A DNA stretch of 64,000 nt. Source: Ktedonosporobacter rubrisoli. GTDB taxonomy: Bacteria; Chloroflexota; Ktedonobacteria; Ktedonobacterales; Ktedonobacteraceae. Where the stretch lies: positions 7,626,001 to 7,690,000 of the forward strand of contig NZ_CP035758.1 in assembly GCF_004208415.1 (NCBI RefSeq), in the 5' to 3' direction. Shown piece after piece: positions 33,543-42,183 of this stretch. The position numbers and the translations under genes are program-made. The notes below the pieces were generated by a model. The model made no database searches. It worked only from the letters and a program-made list of their open reading frames with translations, and was not told the DNA's origin. The first letter of the stretch is position 1. Each line of letters begins with the position of its first letter.

Positions 33543-35560
33543 TCCTTGTCGATTACGATGGCGTCTATATTCCTGGCTTCGCCGGCCTGGCAAAGCTCCT
33601 CCTGGGGCAGCCGGATTTCCAGCATCCGCAGATGGCCCAGCGCAAGTTTAACGAGCATATGGACGATTTCTCGGCGCTTGTCATTTCTACGGCTCTGCTG
33701 GCCCTGGAAGAGCGGCCAGAATTGTGGGATAAATATGTCAAGCGCGATGTGCAGGGCAAGCTTTTGGATACTAACCTGCTCTTCACGCAGAAGGATTTTA
33801 AGGACCCGGGGCAGTCCGCCATCTTTCAGGAATTGGAGCAGGCTGGCTCCGAGCGCGTCACCAGCGCGCTAAGAGCGTTAAAGCGCGCCTGTCTGCAGCC
33901 CATCGATCAAGTGCATTTCTCGCTCCCGCTGCCTGACGTTACTTCGGGGCCAGAAGGCCCAATGGGACGGCTCAATGTGGCCGTGCGCAGTGGAAGCATT
34001 GCAACGATTATCGAGGCAGCGCGCGCTGAAGAGCAGGATGCGGCTAACCTGACTACAAGGGAGCAGCGTGTCGTCAATCTGGCCACGATCTGGAGCGAAG
34101 CCTATGCTAGCGACGATGACGAGAAGATAGCCGCTGCCTTTGAGGCTATCGAAAATTTCCACCATCAGGAAAAGCTGACCTTTACGCCAGTACAACTGCA
34201 GCGTGCGCGCCTGGCCCAGCAGCGGCGCGCGGCCTTAGCGCGCTTTCGCACGGCTCTCAATAGTAAAAAGCTTAAACAAATTGTTGGCTCCTATGATGCG
34301 ATTCTGGATAGAAGCACCAGGCTCAGCAGGAGAGAGCGCGCCTTGTTGGAACTGGCGCGCACCTTTCGCCGCGCCTATGAGACTGACGATGATGCTGCGC
34401 TGATTATGGCCTGCGATGCTCTACAGCATTCTCCCTATCAAGGCGCGTATGTGCTGACAGCGCAGGAGCAAGAGCGCGTCAGGCTGGCACAGAGCAAAAA
34501 AGAGGCGCTTATTAGCTTTCAAATCGCTCTGCGCCAGGGATCTCTACAAGCCATTGTCACAGCCTATAATCCCCTGCTTGATGACAATAAGTATATTACC
34601 AGAAGCGAGCGCGAGCAGCTTGCCCTCGCCCGCAGCTTTGGGCAGGCTTATGCTGCCGACAATGATGAGGCGTTGGTTGAGGTCGCCCGGGCTCTGCAGA
34701 AGTGGCCCGCTTTGCAGCTGAGCGCGCAGGAACAGGAGCGCCTCCAGCTGGCTCGCCAGCGCCTGGCGGCCTGGCAGCGCTTCCAGCAGGCCTTTACCGC
34801 GCAGGCTGGCAATGCCCATAAGCTTGTCGAGGCCTACGATGCCACGCTGTTGGAGGGGTATAGCCGGGTCACAGCTGAGCAACGGGCTCGCCTGAGCCGC
34901 GCGTATGCCTATCTGCGCATGTATCGGGCGGTGCAGCAGGCTATAGAGCGTGATGATGATGCAAAGATTCGTGCCGCCTATGATGAAAAGCTTGCCGCCG
35001 ATTTCACTGATTTCTCGGAGCAGGAGCGCAAGCGAATTGAGAAGGCTATGCGCTGCGCGGCCCTGGAAGCAGCTTTAGAGCGCCGCGAGTATGCAAGATC
35101 GCTCAGCCTGGCTCTGGCTATTCAGAGCTCGACCGGGCAGGCCATGAGCAAGCCTATCGCTTTCAGGCTACAGAAAGCCTTGAGCCGCTTTGTGCGGGAG
35201 CACGATCTTAGCAAACTACATGTGCACATCGCCCGGCGGGTGGCAGGCAATTATGCCCTTGTGAGCTGGCAGTGGCCAGAGGATGAGCTTATTCGCCATG
35301 CGCTGATCGTCTGGCATCCCACAAGCTGGCCGCCACGTCTAGCTTGTCGCCTGGATCTGAAAACAATTGAGCGCTATGTATGGGTCAAACGGGTAGGGCA
35401 AGAGCGCGCAGGACAATGTGAGTTCACTATAGCCGACTATGAGCATATTTATGTACAGGGATTTACTGCCATGCGCGATTACTGGGACCGGGCCGAGCGC
35501 TGGCGCTTCGGGGATGGTATAGAGCCAACTTCACTTGTCGAGGCCAGCCTGGAGAGTTAA
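33509..35560 (+). pseudogene. 3' part of the interrupted kinase-like gene (metal motif plus helical repeats)
   Basis: From VNIMVRPDGRLILVDYDGVY onward this continues the catalytic loop of 26593-27125; DYDG stands for the DFG metal motif. Kinase-lobe residues run to about the first 120 codons. The remainder is a set of about five 75-80-residue helical repeats with the pattern QERVRLAQSKKEALISFQIA, xxIVTAYNPLLD, LALARSFGQAYAADNDEAL. The end (about the last 110 residues) is Trp-rich and beta-like. The element supplies an ATG directly before the first codon, so a kinase-less repeat protein could still be made, though no good ribosome site is visible. Confidence 0.88.
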
Positions 35561-35590
35561 AAACACTCATCGAGCTTGTTGAGGAAAAAA

Positions 35591-37402
35591 ATGAGAGATA
35601 CCACAGATATAGTAAAGCTCTTATCTTCGATGGTAGATAGGGTAGAGCCATTTGATACGCCTGCAGCACAGCGCTTGAAGCTCCTGGCCGAAGCCATTGA
35701 GAGCGAAGAGAGCGCGGAGATCGATGCCTGGGCTGCTACCGATCTCTATATGGTTTTCGAGCCCGATGCTCTGGTTGCTAACTTTCGTAAGCAGCAGACC
35801 CCCTCGTATGAGCGCGAGGATCGCCTGATTGAGATAGCCAGAGCCGCGCGCAACGTTCTCATCTTTGTGCCCTTTATCTTGAGCTTTTACGCCCTGGCTC
35901 AGGCCGCTAATAAGTATGCCCTCCTCTTCAATGCCCAGAGCAGCAATGCATCTGTGCCGTTTCTCTATCTGTGGGAGCAGGGCTTTAACGGTACGCTACC
36001 GGGTTGGTTGACTCTGAGCGGCGCCGCCTTTATTGATGTTGTCTTACTTATCCTTATTTTTGCTCTGACCCTGGTCATGTACCTGCAGAAACAGGCAAGG
36101 AATGCCCAACGCGAACAAGCCATGCAGTTGCAGGAGCGGGATGCGCAGCTTTTGCGCTCAGATCTGGCGCAAGTTCTGGCAGCAACCTCGCTCTATCTCT
36201 TCAAGCATCGGCGCCCGCTCACGGCTGGCGACAATCTGGAGGCCGTAGCCCGGCGCCTGGAAAGCACAACCAGCTTGCTAACCGAGAGGCTTGAGCTTGT
36301 GATCGCTAGATTTGATAATGCGGCGCAAGATATGCGGAGGGATCTCGCGACTTTAAGCCGGGATGCTACACAGAAGATAGAGGGCATGACGCAGAATGTC
36401 ACAGCGAACTTCGAGGGTATGACCCTGAACGTAAGCGAGCGCTTTGCTGGGATGACAGAGAATATCACAACGAATTTCGCGAGCCTGACCCAGGATGCCA
36501 CACAGAAGATAGAGGGCATGACGCAGAATGTGACAACAAACTTTGCTGGCATGACTGAAGATATTGAGCAAAACTTTGCCGAAACGACGCAGAGCCTGAG
36601 TGGCCGCTTTGAAGACATAAGCGGTAATGTCGTAACCGAGCTGGCTAGCCTGGTCGCGGGAATCAGCGAGAAGTACGACGATATGGCCCAGCAGATCGCG
36701 CGCCGCTTTGGACTGCTCACCAATCAGCTACAGGAGCAGCTTCTTGCAGGCAATAAATATTTCAAGCAACTGGGCAACCTTACCTCCGGCGTCGTGCAGA
36801 CTGCTGAGCAGATGAAGCAGGCAGCCGATATACTACAGGCTACGCATAGCGAGCTATCCTTGAGCATCAGTGAGCTTGCCGCTCCGACCAGGGAACTGGC
36901 CCAGCAACAGGTAAGCTTGTTGGATAGCGCTACTGCCTCGACTGCACTGCTACAGAGCACAGCCAGCGTCATGCGCGAGATGAGCCAGCGGCAAGAGCGC
37001 TGGGGAACTGACCTGCGCAACATGCTAGATACGCTTGATCTTACCGTTGAGCGCGCGACAGATCTGATACTTGGCGTTGGGGATTATACCAGGCGGCAGG
37101 ATGCGCTGCTTACGCAGTTGCAGCAGGAACGTGAGGCCCAGACAGAGCTCGTAAGACAGTTTTCGACGGTGACGCAGGCCATGCAAAGCGCGCTTACCGA
37201 GACCACCACCGGCATTGGAACATTGCGCGCAATGGCCCAGCAGCTTGAGGCGCAACAGCATCGGCCCGCAGACGTCAAGATGCCAGGCGGCGAGGATACG
37301 CTCCAGCGCTATGAGCATGCGGCCGTCGCCGTTGAGCGCAGCAACAAGCGGCATAACTCCGTGGCTGAAACCCCGCAAAAGCCGGCAAATAGTTCAGAAT
37401 AG
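35591..37402 (+). CDS. Membrane protein with long repetitive coiled coil
   Basis: 603 residues from MRDTTDIVKLL after GAGGAAAAAA. Two membrane segments lie near 87-112 and 140-165. The cytoplasmic part is a long coiled coil built of about 11- to 15-residue units such as GMTQNVTANFEGMTLNVSER, with a 44-residue block duplicated at DNA level. The pattern resembles the signalling part of methyl-accepting proteins, but the highly conserved hairpin tip of chemoreceptors is absent. It follows the kinase gene by 30 bases and is likely the membrane partner of the vWA/PP2C/kinase unit. Confidence 0.75.
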   Translation: MRDTTDIVKLLSSMVDRVEPFDTPAAQRLKLLAEAIESEESAEIDAWAATDLYMVFEPDALVANFRKQQTPSYEREDRLIEIARAARNVLIFVPFILSFYALAQAANKYALLFNAQSSNASVPFLYLWEQGFNGTLPGWLTLSGAAFIDVVLLILIFALTLVMYLQKQARNAQREQAMQLQERDAQLLRSDLAQVLAATSLYLFKHRRPLTAGDNLEAVARRLESTTSLLTERLELVIARFDNAAQDMRRDLATLSRDATQKIEGMTQNVTANFEGMTLNVSERFAGMTENITTNFASLTQDATQKIEGMTQNVTTNFAGMTEDIEQNFAETTQSLSGRFEDISGNVVTELASLVAGISEKYDDMAQQIARRFGLLTNQLQEQLLAGNKYFKQLGNLTSGVVQTAEQMKQAADILQATHSELSLSISELAAPTRELAQQQVSLLDSATASTALLQSTASVMREMSQRQERWGTDLRNMLDTLDLTVERATDLILGVGDYTRRQDALLTQLQQEREAQTELVRQFSTVTQAMQSALTETTTGIGTLRAMAQQLEAQQHRPADVKMPGGEDTLQRYEHAAVAVERSNKRHNSVAETPQKPANSSE

Positions 37403-37541
37403 TAGCGCTGTGCTGAAAACAGCATAGCGCGTGCTTTGACTCAAGCGTCACATCGTGCCTACGAAGCTGACGCTCTGCAGGCAGGAGCAATATTTACACA
37501 TTATCCGCAACTGTTGAAACCTTCCACTCCTCGGCTTCTAG

Positions 37542-38192
37542 TTACCAGCAATCCCAGTGGAGCACGGATTCCAGCGGCTGGCGGGCCGCGGGCTTGAAAT
37601 TAGTTCCCAGCGTATAAGCGACGGGAATCAGCGCTACTTGCATGATCTGCTCATAGGGAATGTTCAGCACCTCCGCTGCCTCCTGCTCAAAGTCGAGATG
37701 CAGCGTTGTCAGAACAGTACCCAGGCCTCGCGAGCGCGCCGCAAGCATGAAACTCCAGACCGCCGGGAGGATGGCACTCCAGTGCGTAGCCTCTTCAACC
37801 GCGGAGAGATTTACGGCCCGGCCTTCGATACAGGCAATGACATGCACAGGAATCTCATGCAGGTGCTCGATCAAGTATTGCGCTGAGGCAAAGCTAGCCG
37901 CGAGTTTCTTTGCCTCTTTCTCATCAGTGATAGCCGCTTGTATCTGATCTCGTCGCTGAATATAGTTGGCAGCACTTCTGCGGTAGAGCGCCGCCAGGGC
38001 TTCGCGTTGGGAGGAAGCTGTAACGACGACGAAGTGAGCTTTCTTGCCTGAGCTCGTCGTTGGAGCTTGTAAAGCCAGCTCCAGACATTCTCGAAGCACC
38101 TCGGCTTCTACCGGTCGCGTGCGGTCCAGGCGCTTGCGCACTGAACGTGTCGTGGTCAGCAATTCATCGACTGAAAGATTGAGGATGGGCAT
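37542..38192 (-). CDS. Nitroreductase-family FMN oxidoreductase
   Basis: 216 residues. TTTRSVRKRLDRTRPVEAEV followed by LECLELALQAPTTSSGKKAH is the FMN-phosphate and ring contact signature of the nitroreductase family, and ARSRGLGTVLTTLHLDFEQE holds the second FMN loop. These enzymes reduce nitro groups, quinones or flavins with NAD(P)H. The physiological substrate is unknown. It lies 14 bases after the EXLDI gene on the same strand and may be cotranscribed with it. Confidence 0.85.
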   Translation of the reverse strand: MPILNLSVDELLTTTRSVRKRLDRTRPVEAEVLRECLELALQAPTTSSGKKAHFVVVTASSQREALAALYRRSAANYIQRRDQIQAAITDEKEAKKLAASFASAQYLIEHLHEIPVHVIACIEGRAVNLSAVEEATHWSAILPAVWSFMLAARSRGLGTVLTTLHLDFEQEAAEVLNIPYEQIMQVALIPVAYTLGTNFKPAARQPLESVLHWDCW

Positions 38193-38205
38193 GCTGTGCT
38201 TCCTT

Positions 38206-38763
38206 TCAGATATCGAGTACCTCTACCCCTTTATCATTGTTGCCGCGCAGGATGCGGGCTACCGTCTCATAGAGCTCGTCTGGCACATTATGCTCAAGCT
38301 CTTCAAGAGAAGCAAAGATCTCAAGGCGGTACTCGCTATCGTTGCCGCTCCAGCGCGACCAATCTACATCCGACCACTCCTCGCTATCCCAGTTTACCGG
38401 CGTATTCTTGCCAGGCCGTTTCTTGCGGTCAGTCCAGTAGTTCCAGTTGGGCGTATTGCTAACATAGACCGCCAGATTATTCTTGGGCGTCTGATAAATC
38501 CTGTAGGAAACTTCCCTTGTCCCATCTTCCTCAAGCATACGCCCGCTGGCCAGTCGGCGGCCCTGGAACCGTTTATATGAGTGTACGTTCTTGCCAAGCT
38601 TTACAGTGACCTCCTCAAAGCCACTGACCTGCTGTTCCCGCTCTCGCACAAAGCGGCGTAGTGCCTCGGCAATCGCCGCTGAAAGATTTCCTCCCACCAG
38701 CGACTGAGCCTTTTCAAAAAGGGGGACATCTGCATCCGCGACATAGATTGTCCTGTTGGGCAT
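38206..38763 (-). CDS. EXLDI-family protein
   Basis: 185 residues ending in VEVLDI, the C-terminal signature that names the EXLDI family. The N-terminus (MPNRTIYVADADVPLFEKAQ, then SAAIAEALRRFVRERE) resembles a ribbon-helix-helix dimer domain, so DNA binding is possible. The centre is aromatic and basic (YRIYQTPKNNLAVYVSNTPN). The family function is not established to my knowledge. A TATGTGTATATGTATATGTC stretch upstream (about 38843-38865) may hold its promoter or operator. Confidence 0.8.
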   Translation of the reverse strand: MPNRTIYVADADVPLFEKAQSLVGGNLSAAIAEALRRFVREREQQVSGFEEVTVKLGKNVHSYKRFQGRRLASGRMLEEDGTREVSYRIYQTPKNNLAVYVSNTPNWNYWTDRKKRPGKNTPVNWDSEEWSDVDWSRWSGNDSEYRLEIFASLEELEHNVPDELYETVARILRGNNDKGVEVLDI

Positions 38764-38892
38764 AACGCTACCTCCTGCTGCTTGATCTCCGCTGCCTGCA
38801 GCTCATAACCAGACCTATCGAGTATCGTGCAAGAGAAATATAGTATGTGTATATGTATATGTCAATGGATGGAAATTGTCGGCTTAGCTTTT

Positions 38893-38929
38893 GTTCAGGT
38901 TGACCTGAACATTACCTATCAACTACAAT
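38893..38929 (+). promoter_or_regulatory. galU promoter overlapped by an 18-bp palindrome
   Basis: TTGACC (38900-38905) and TACAAT (38924-38929) are 18 bases apart. The perfect palindrome GTTCAGGT-TG-ACCTGAAC (38893-38910) covers the -35 box, the position of a repressor that blocks polymerase. No regulator is encoded next to it. Confidence 0.6.
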
Positions 38930-39010
38930 AAGAACGCAACCTTGAAAGCGGCTAACAAGCGAATCCAGCTTACAAGAAGCTGGCGCTGCCGTATGTTCTA
39001 AGGAGGATAG

Positions 39011-39880
39011 ATGCGTATTCGCAAAGCAGTGTTACCGGTTGCTGGCCTGGGTACACGTGTGCTACCAGCCAGTAAAGTTATACCGAAAGAAATGCTTCCC
39101 CTGGTTGACAAACCAGCGCTTGAATATATCATCGAGGAAGCTGTCGCGGCAGGGATCGAAGAAATTATCTTCGTTACAAGTCGTAGCAAGCGCAGCATCG
39201 AGGATCACTTTGATGCCTTCCCCGAGCTAGAGCAGATTCTAGAGCGCAAGGGCAAACAGAAGGAACTTGAAGATTTGCGCCGTGTGCAAAACATGGCAAC
39301 CTATACAGCCGTGCGACAGGCGGAGCCGCTGGGCCTGGGCCACGCCATCTACTGTGCCCGTGACCTGGTAGGTGACGAACCCTTTGTCGTCATTCTAGGG
39401 GATGACCTGGTTGATCCAAGCACACCCTGTCTGCCCCGCATGATGGAGCTTTATGAGCAGCATAAGAGCTCGGTGCTCTGCCTGGTTCCCCTACCCCCCG
39501 AGACCATTCCTGCCTATGGCATTGTGAGTGTGGAAGAACTTGGCAAGGATGTGCTCAAGGTAACTCATCTTGTTGAGAAGCCTCCTCTGGAAGAGGCCCC
39601 TTCAAACCTGGGTGTGGCCGGCCATTATATTCTGACGCCAGATATCTTTGATTTACTGGCTCATACCCCTCCTGGCCGTGGTGGCGAGATCCAGATTACT
39701 GATGCCCTTGAGATGCAGGCCCGGGCGGGCCATTGCTATGGTTTCCGTTTTACCGGTACACGCTATGATACAGGAAATCCGCTTGGTCTGTTAACTACGT
39801 CGATTGCCTACGCCCTCAAACGCCCCGATATTGCTCCTACTCTCCGCGAGTATATGCGTGAGGCGTTAAAAGAAGAATAA
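39011..39880 (+). CDS. galU: UTP-glucose-1-phosphate uridylyltransferase
   Basis: 289 residues, the normal GalU length. The nucleotidyltransferase motif VLPVAGLGTRVLPASKVIPK and EMLPLVDKPALEYIIEEAVA are family signatures; HLVEKPPLEEAPSNLGVAG and GGEIQITDAL complete the sugar-nucleotide site. It makes UDP-glucose for cell wall, capsule and galactose pathways in the cytosol. The start has AAGGAGG seven bases upstream. The gene is monocistronic, followed by a hairpin and an IS element. Confidence 0.95.
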   Translation: MRIRKAVLPVAGLGTRVLPASKVIPKEMLPLVDKPALEYIIEEAVAAGIEEIIFVTSRSKRSIEDHFDAFPELEQILERKGKQKELEDLRRVQNMATYTAVRQAEPLGLGHAIYCARDLVGDEPFVVILGDDLVDPSTPCLPRMMELYEQHKSSVLCLVPLPPETIPAYGIVSVEELGKDVLKVTHLVEKPPLEEAPSNLGVAGHYILTPDIFDLLAHTPPGRGGEIQITDALEMQARAGHCYGFRFTGTRYDTGNPLGLLTTSIAYALKRPDIAPTLREYMREALKEE

Positions 39881-39917
39881 GGTTTTTGCACCACTTCCGC
39901 TTTCCAGCGTATTTTGA

Positions 39918-39938
39918 GGCGAGGATAGTTCCTCGCCT
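39918..39938 (+). terminator. Hairpin after galU, truncated by the IS insertion
   Basis: GGCGAGG and CCTCGCC pair around ATAGTT. It lies about 40 bases after the galU stop. The IS target duplication begins directly after it, so any T-run that belonged to it may have been displaced. Confidence 0.55.
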
Positions 39939-39945
39939 ATAACAC

Positions 39946-41519
39946 TATGACTCATCCCGAATTTTCGGGAAGCATCGCTAGCCCGAGACAGCCAACAACT
40001 GTCGTAAAACTTCATGAGGAGGGGAAGAAAGCCATTGAAGAGTAAGATGAGCTTTCTCCCATAAACGGCTGAGAGCCCATCGAAGTCGATAAAGAGGTAC
40101 GAGCGTCTGCTGGTATCTCTTTCCGGTTCGATGGCACTGGAGATGCAGAGCAGATTGAACCAGATCCCTGTAGATCGGATTGAGCAGATGAAGCAGAAAA
40201 GAATAGACCAGCGTCACGATCCCAAGGAGTTTGAGGCGATTTTCAAAGCTCCAGATACGTGGACTCTCCAGCGCCAATTCGCTTTTTTCATAACGAAAAC
40301 TGGTTTCAATCTGCCAACGCCTGCGGTAGAGGAAAACAATCTCCCATGCCTGTTCTTCCTTCGTGATTCTCTCATTTGTGATCAGATACCAAACCTTCTT
40401 TCGCACCCGAACTTTGACAACATACAACTGGTAGGAGAAGCTTGGATGCCAGACCGGTGCCCACCAAATGTCGCAAGGAAGCTTGGCCCCCGTTTGGAGA
40501 TCAAAAAGGAGCTTGTGCCCTACATAGCGTTTTCCTTGTCCGATTTGCCACAATTTCCTTTGTGCCCCTTTGGCATCGCGGAAATAATGCCCTTTCTTCC
40601 AGCGAATCACGAACTTCACCCGAAGTGCTTGAAGTAACTGAAGCCATGGGCCAGAGGCATATCCCCGGTCAAACACATGGGTGAGCTGATCGCCCCATTT
40701 CCTTACACATCTACGAAGTAACACTTCTTCCTGTGTTCTCATTTTCGTTGCATAGTCCCCTTTGGTGGTCCACCAACTCATGAATGCTACTTTGACCGTC
40801 TTTTCCATCCCTGCAATTACTGCCCCTGTCCACTGCAGTCCGGCCACCATGACAGGTCGTTTTGCTGGCATATTAAAAACGAGTCCTTTTCTTGATCTGC
40901 CCAGTCGTTTCGCTTTGCTTGAGGTGACTGGACATAATCCTTCTGCAGCTCGACTTTCTGGTTTCTCGACGACGCTGCCATCCCAAATGCACAAGATCCT
41001 TTTTCCTTGCGCTTTGAGCAACTTTACTTCTTGATCTGCTTCCTCCAGCAAAAATTGGTCAATGGAGCTTACTGTCCATTTGATCGAACGAAGCAGGTTT
41101 CCCACTCTCTTCGTCCCTGCAGGAGCTGATAGCGAAAGCCCCCGTATCCCATCAAGATAGGCTCCCAACTCACTTAAAAGCAGCGCTTGTTTGCTACTCC
41201 TGAAACGCATGATAGCAAGACAACATTGCAAAAATGTTCGCACAAGTCGCTTGTCCAGCAAGTGATCCAGGACGATTAAGAGGGGAGTAAGAAAGCTTTC
41301 GAGTTCTTGCGCTACTTGCTGCGATACCTGCTGGCAGGCTTGTTCCTTTTCTTCAAGTATGTCATACTGCATTGATAGCAATGACCTCCTACGCCGTCTG
41401 TATGCTTTGTTTTTCACAGTCTAGCGTAAGAGGTCTGTTTTGTCTCGTTTTCACCCTTTTTGGGTTCTCCTCGTCTTTTACTTCCTCACGAGTTCCTCCA
41501 AAATTCGGGATGAGTCATA
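39946..41519 (-). mobile_element. IS4-family insertion sequence (1574 bp, complete)
   Basis: Terminal inverted repeats: the left end TATGACTCATCCCGAATTTT matches the reverse complement of the right end over 20 bases. The element is flanked by the seven-base direct repeat ATAACAC at 39939-39945 and 41520-41526. One full-length transposase fills it. Intact ends, target duplications and an open transposase point to a recent insertion. Confidence 0.93.
39978..41372 (-). CDS. IS4-family transposase
   Basis: 464 residues from MQYDILEEKEQACQQ; AGGAGG lies 12 bases upstream, and the frame is open 15 codons further. The DDE residues are visible as the D in CIWDGSVVEKPE, the D in HVFDRGYASG and the E of the YREK box, YRRRWQIETSFRYEK, whose spacing (Y-2-R-3-E-6-K) is diagnostic of the IS4 family. 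All residues needed for activity appear present, so the copy may still move. Confidence 0.92.
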   Translation of the reverse strand: MQYDILEEKEQACQQVSQQVAQELESFLTPLLIVLDHLLDKRLVRTFLQCCLAIMRFRSSKQALLLSELGAYLDGIRGLSLSAPAGTKRVGNLLRSIKWTVSSIDQFLLEEADQEVKLLKAQGKRILCIWDGSVVEKPESRAAEGLCPVTSSKAKRLGRSRKGLVFNMPAKRPVMVAGLQWTGAVIAGMEKTVKVAFMSWWTTKGDYATKMRTQEEVLLRRCVRKWGDQLTHVFDRGYASGPWLQLLQALRVKFVIRWKKGHYFRDAKGAQRKLWQIGQGKRYVGHKLLFDLQTGAKLPCDIWWAPVWHPSFSYQLYVVKVRVRKKVWYLITNERITKEEQAWEIVFLYRRRWQIETSFRYEKSELALESPRIWSFENRLKLLGIVTLVYSFLLHLLNPIYRDLVQSALHLQCHRTGKRYQQTLVPLYRLRWALSRLWEKAHLTLQWLSSPPHEVLRQLLAVSG

Positions 41520-41681
41520 ATAACACGCATGGACCCCACCATGATGGTGAAAAAATTGCCCACTTGTCTTATAACTGCTGGGCGCGCTATAGTAAATGAA
41601 GGATCGCTATAATTTCCGCAAATCCCAGAGCAAAAAGAAATAGAGCGTAGACATGCCAACGGGCATGGAGGAGATGTATAA

Positions 41682-42073
41682 TTGATAGCGCTATTGCTTA
41701 CGCTGCATACGTATACCCCTTATCTAGTGCTAGCTGTAGCCGTTATTACGGGGTGTGGGGTCTTATTCTTTACTTTAAAAAAATGGAGGCTAATAAAGCC
41801 TGGCGTAGCATGCTGGCCGCGACGGCCATTATTGGCGCCTTGCAGGGCCTCTTTGGTCTCTTGCTGCTCCTCAACGGCTTAAAGCCGGGTGGTGGCAAGG
41901 ATCTCTATTATCTGCACTATGTCTATGGTGGGATTGTGGCTCTGGGTATTCCCGTGGCCTTGACCTACTCAACCAGCGGCAAGGATAAACGCCGCGACCT
42001 GCTTATTTTTAGTATCGCGGTCCTGATCCTGGCAGCAGCCGGCGTGCGGGCCTTGATGACGGGTCCGGCATAA
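41682..42073 (+). pseudogene. Small membrane protein gene with a -1 frameshift at an A7 run
   Basis: A TTG start after GGAGGAG opens a frame encoding a membrane helix (LLLTLHTYTPYLVLAVAVIT). This frame goes on into non-conserved sequence, while the next frame continues with EANKAWRSMLAATAIIGALQ and two or three more membrane helices, ending in VRALMTGPA at 42073. The frames can be joined by a -1 slip at A-AAA-AAA (about 41775-41783) or by one missing base there or in GGGG near 41748. The whole protein would be about 130 residues with four helices. It may be a sequencing undercall, a true mutation or programmed slippage. Confidence 0.7.
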
Positions 42074-42183
42074 GGTAAGGAGCCGGGAGCTTCCTCAGCT
42101 TCTCAAAGCCGCGCAGGCGGCAAAAACAACTTGTGTATAGAGTTAAAGCAAAAATAGTCCTGGTCTGGAAAAGATAGAATCAT

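Noticed and set aside
40131..40637. 168-residue plus-strand frame inside the IS element
   Set aside because: It is the antisense shadow of the transposase gene, with no ribosome site or domain.
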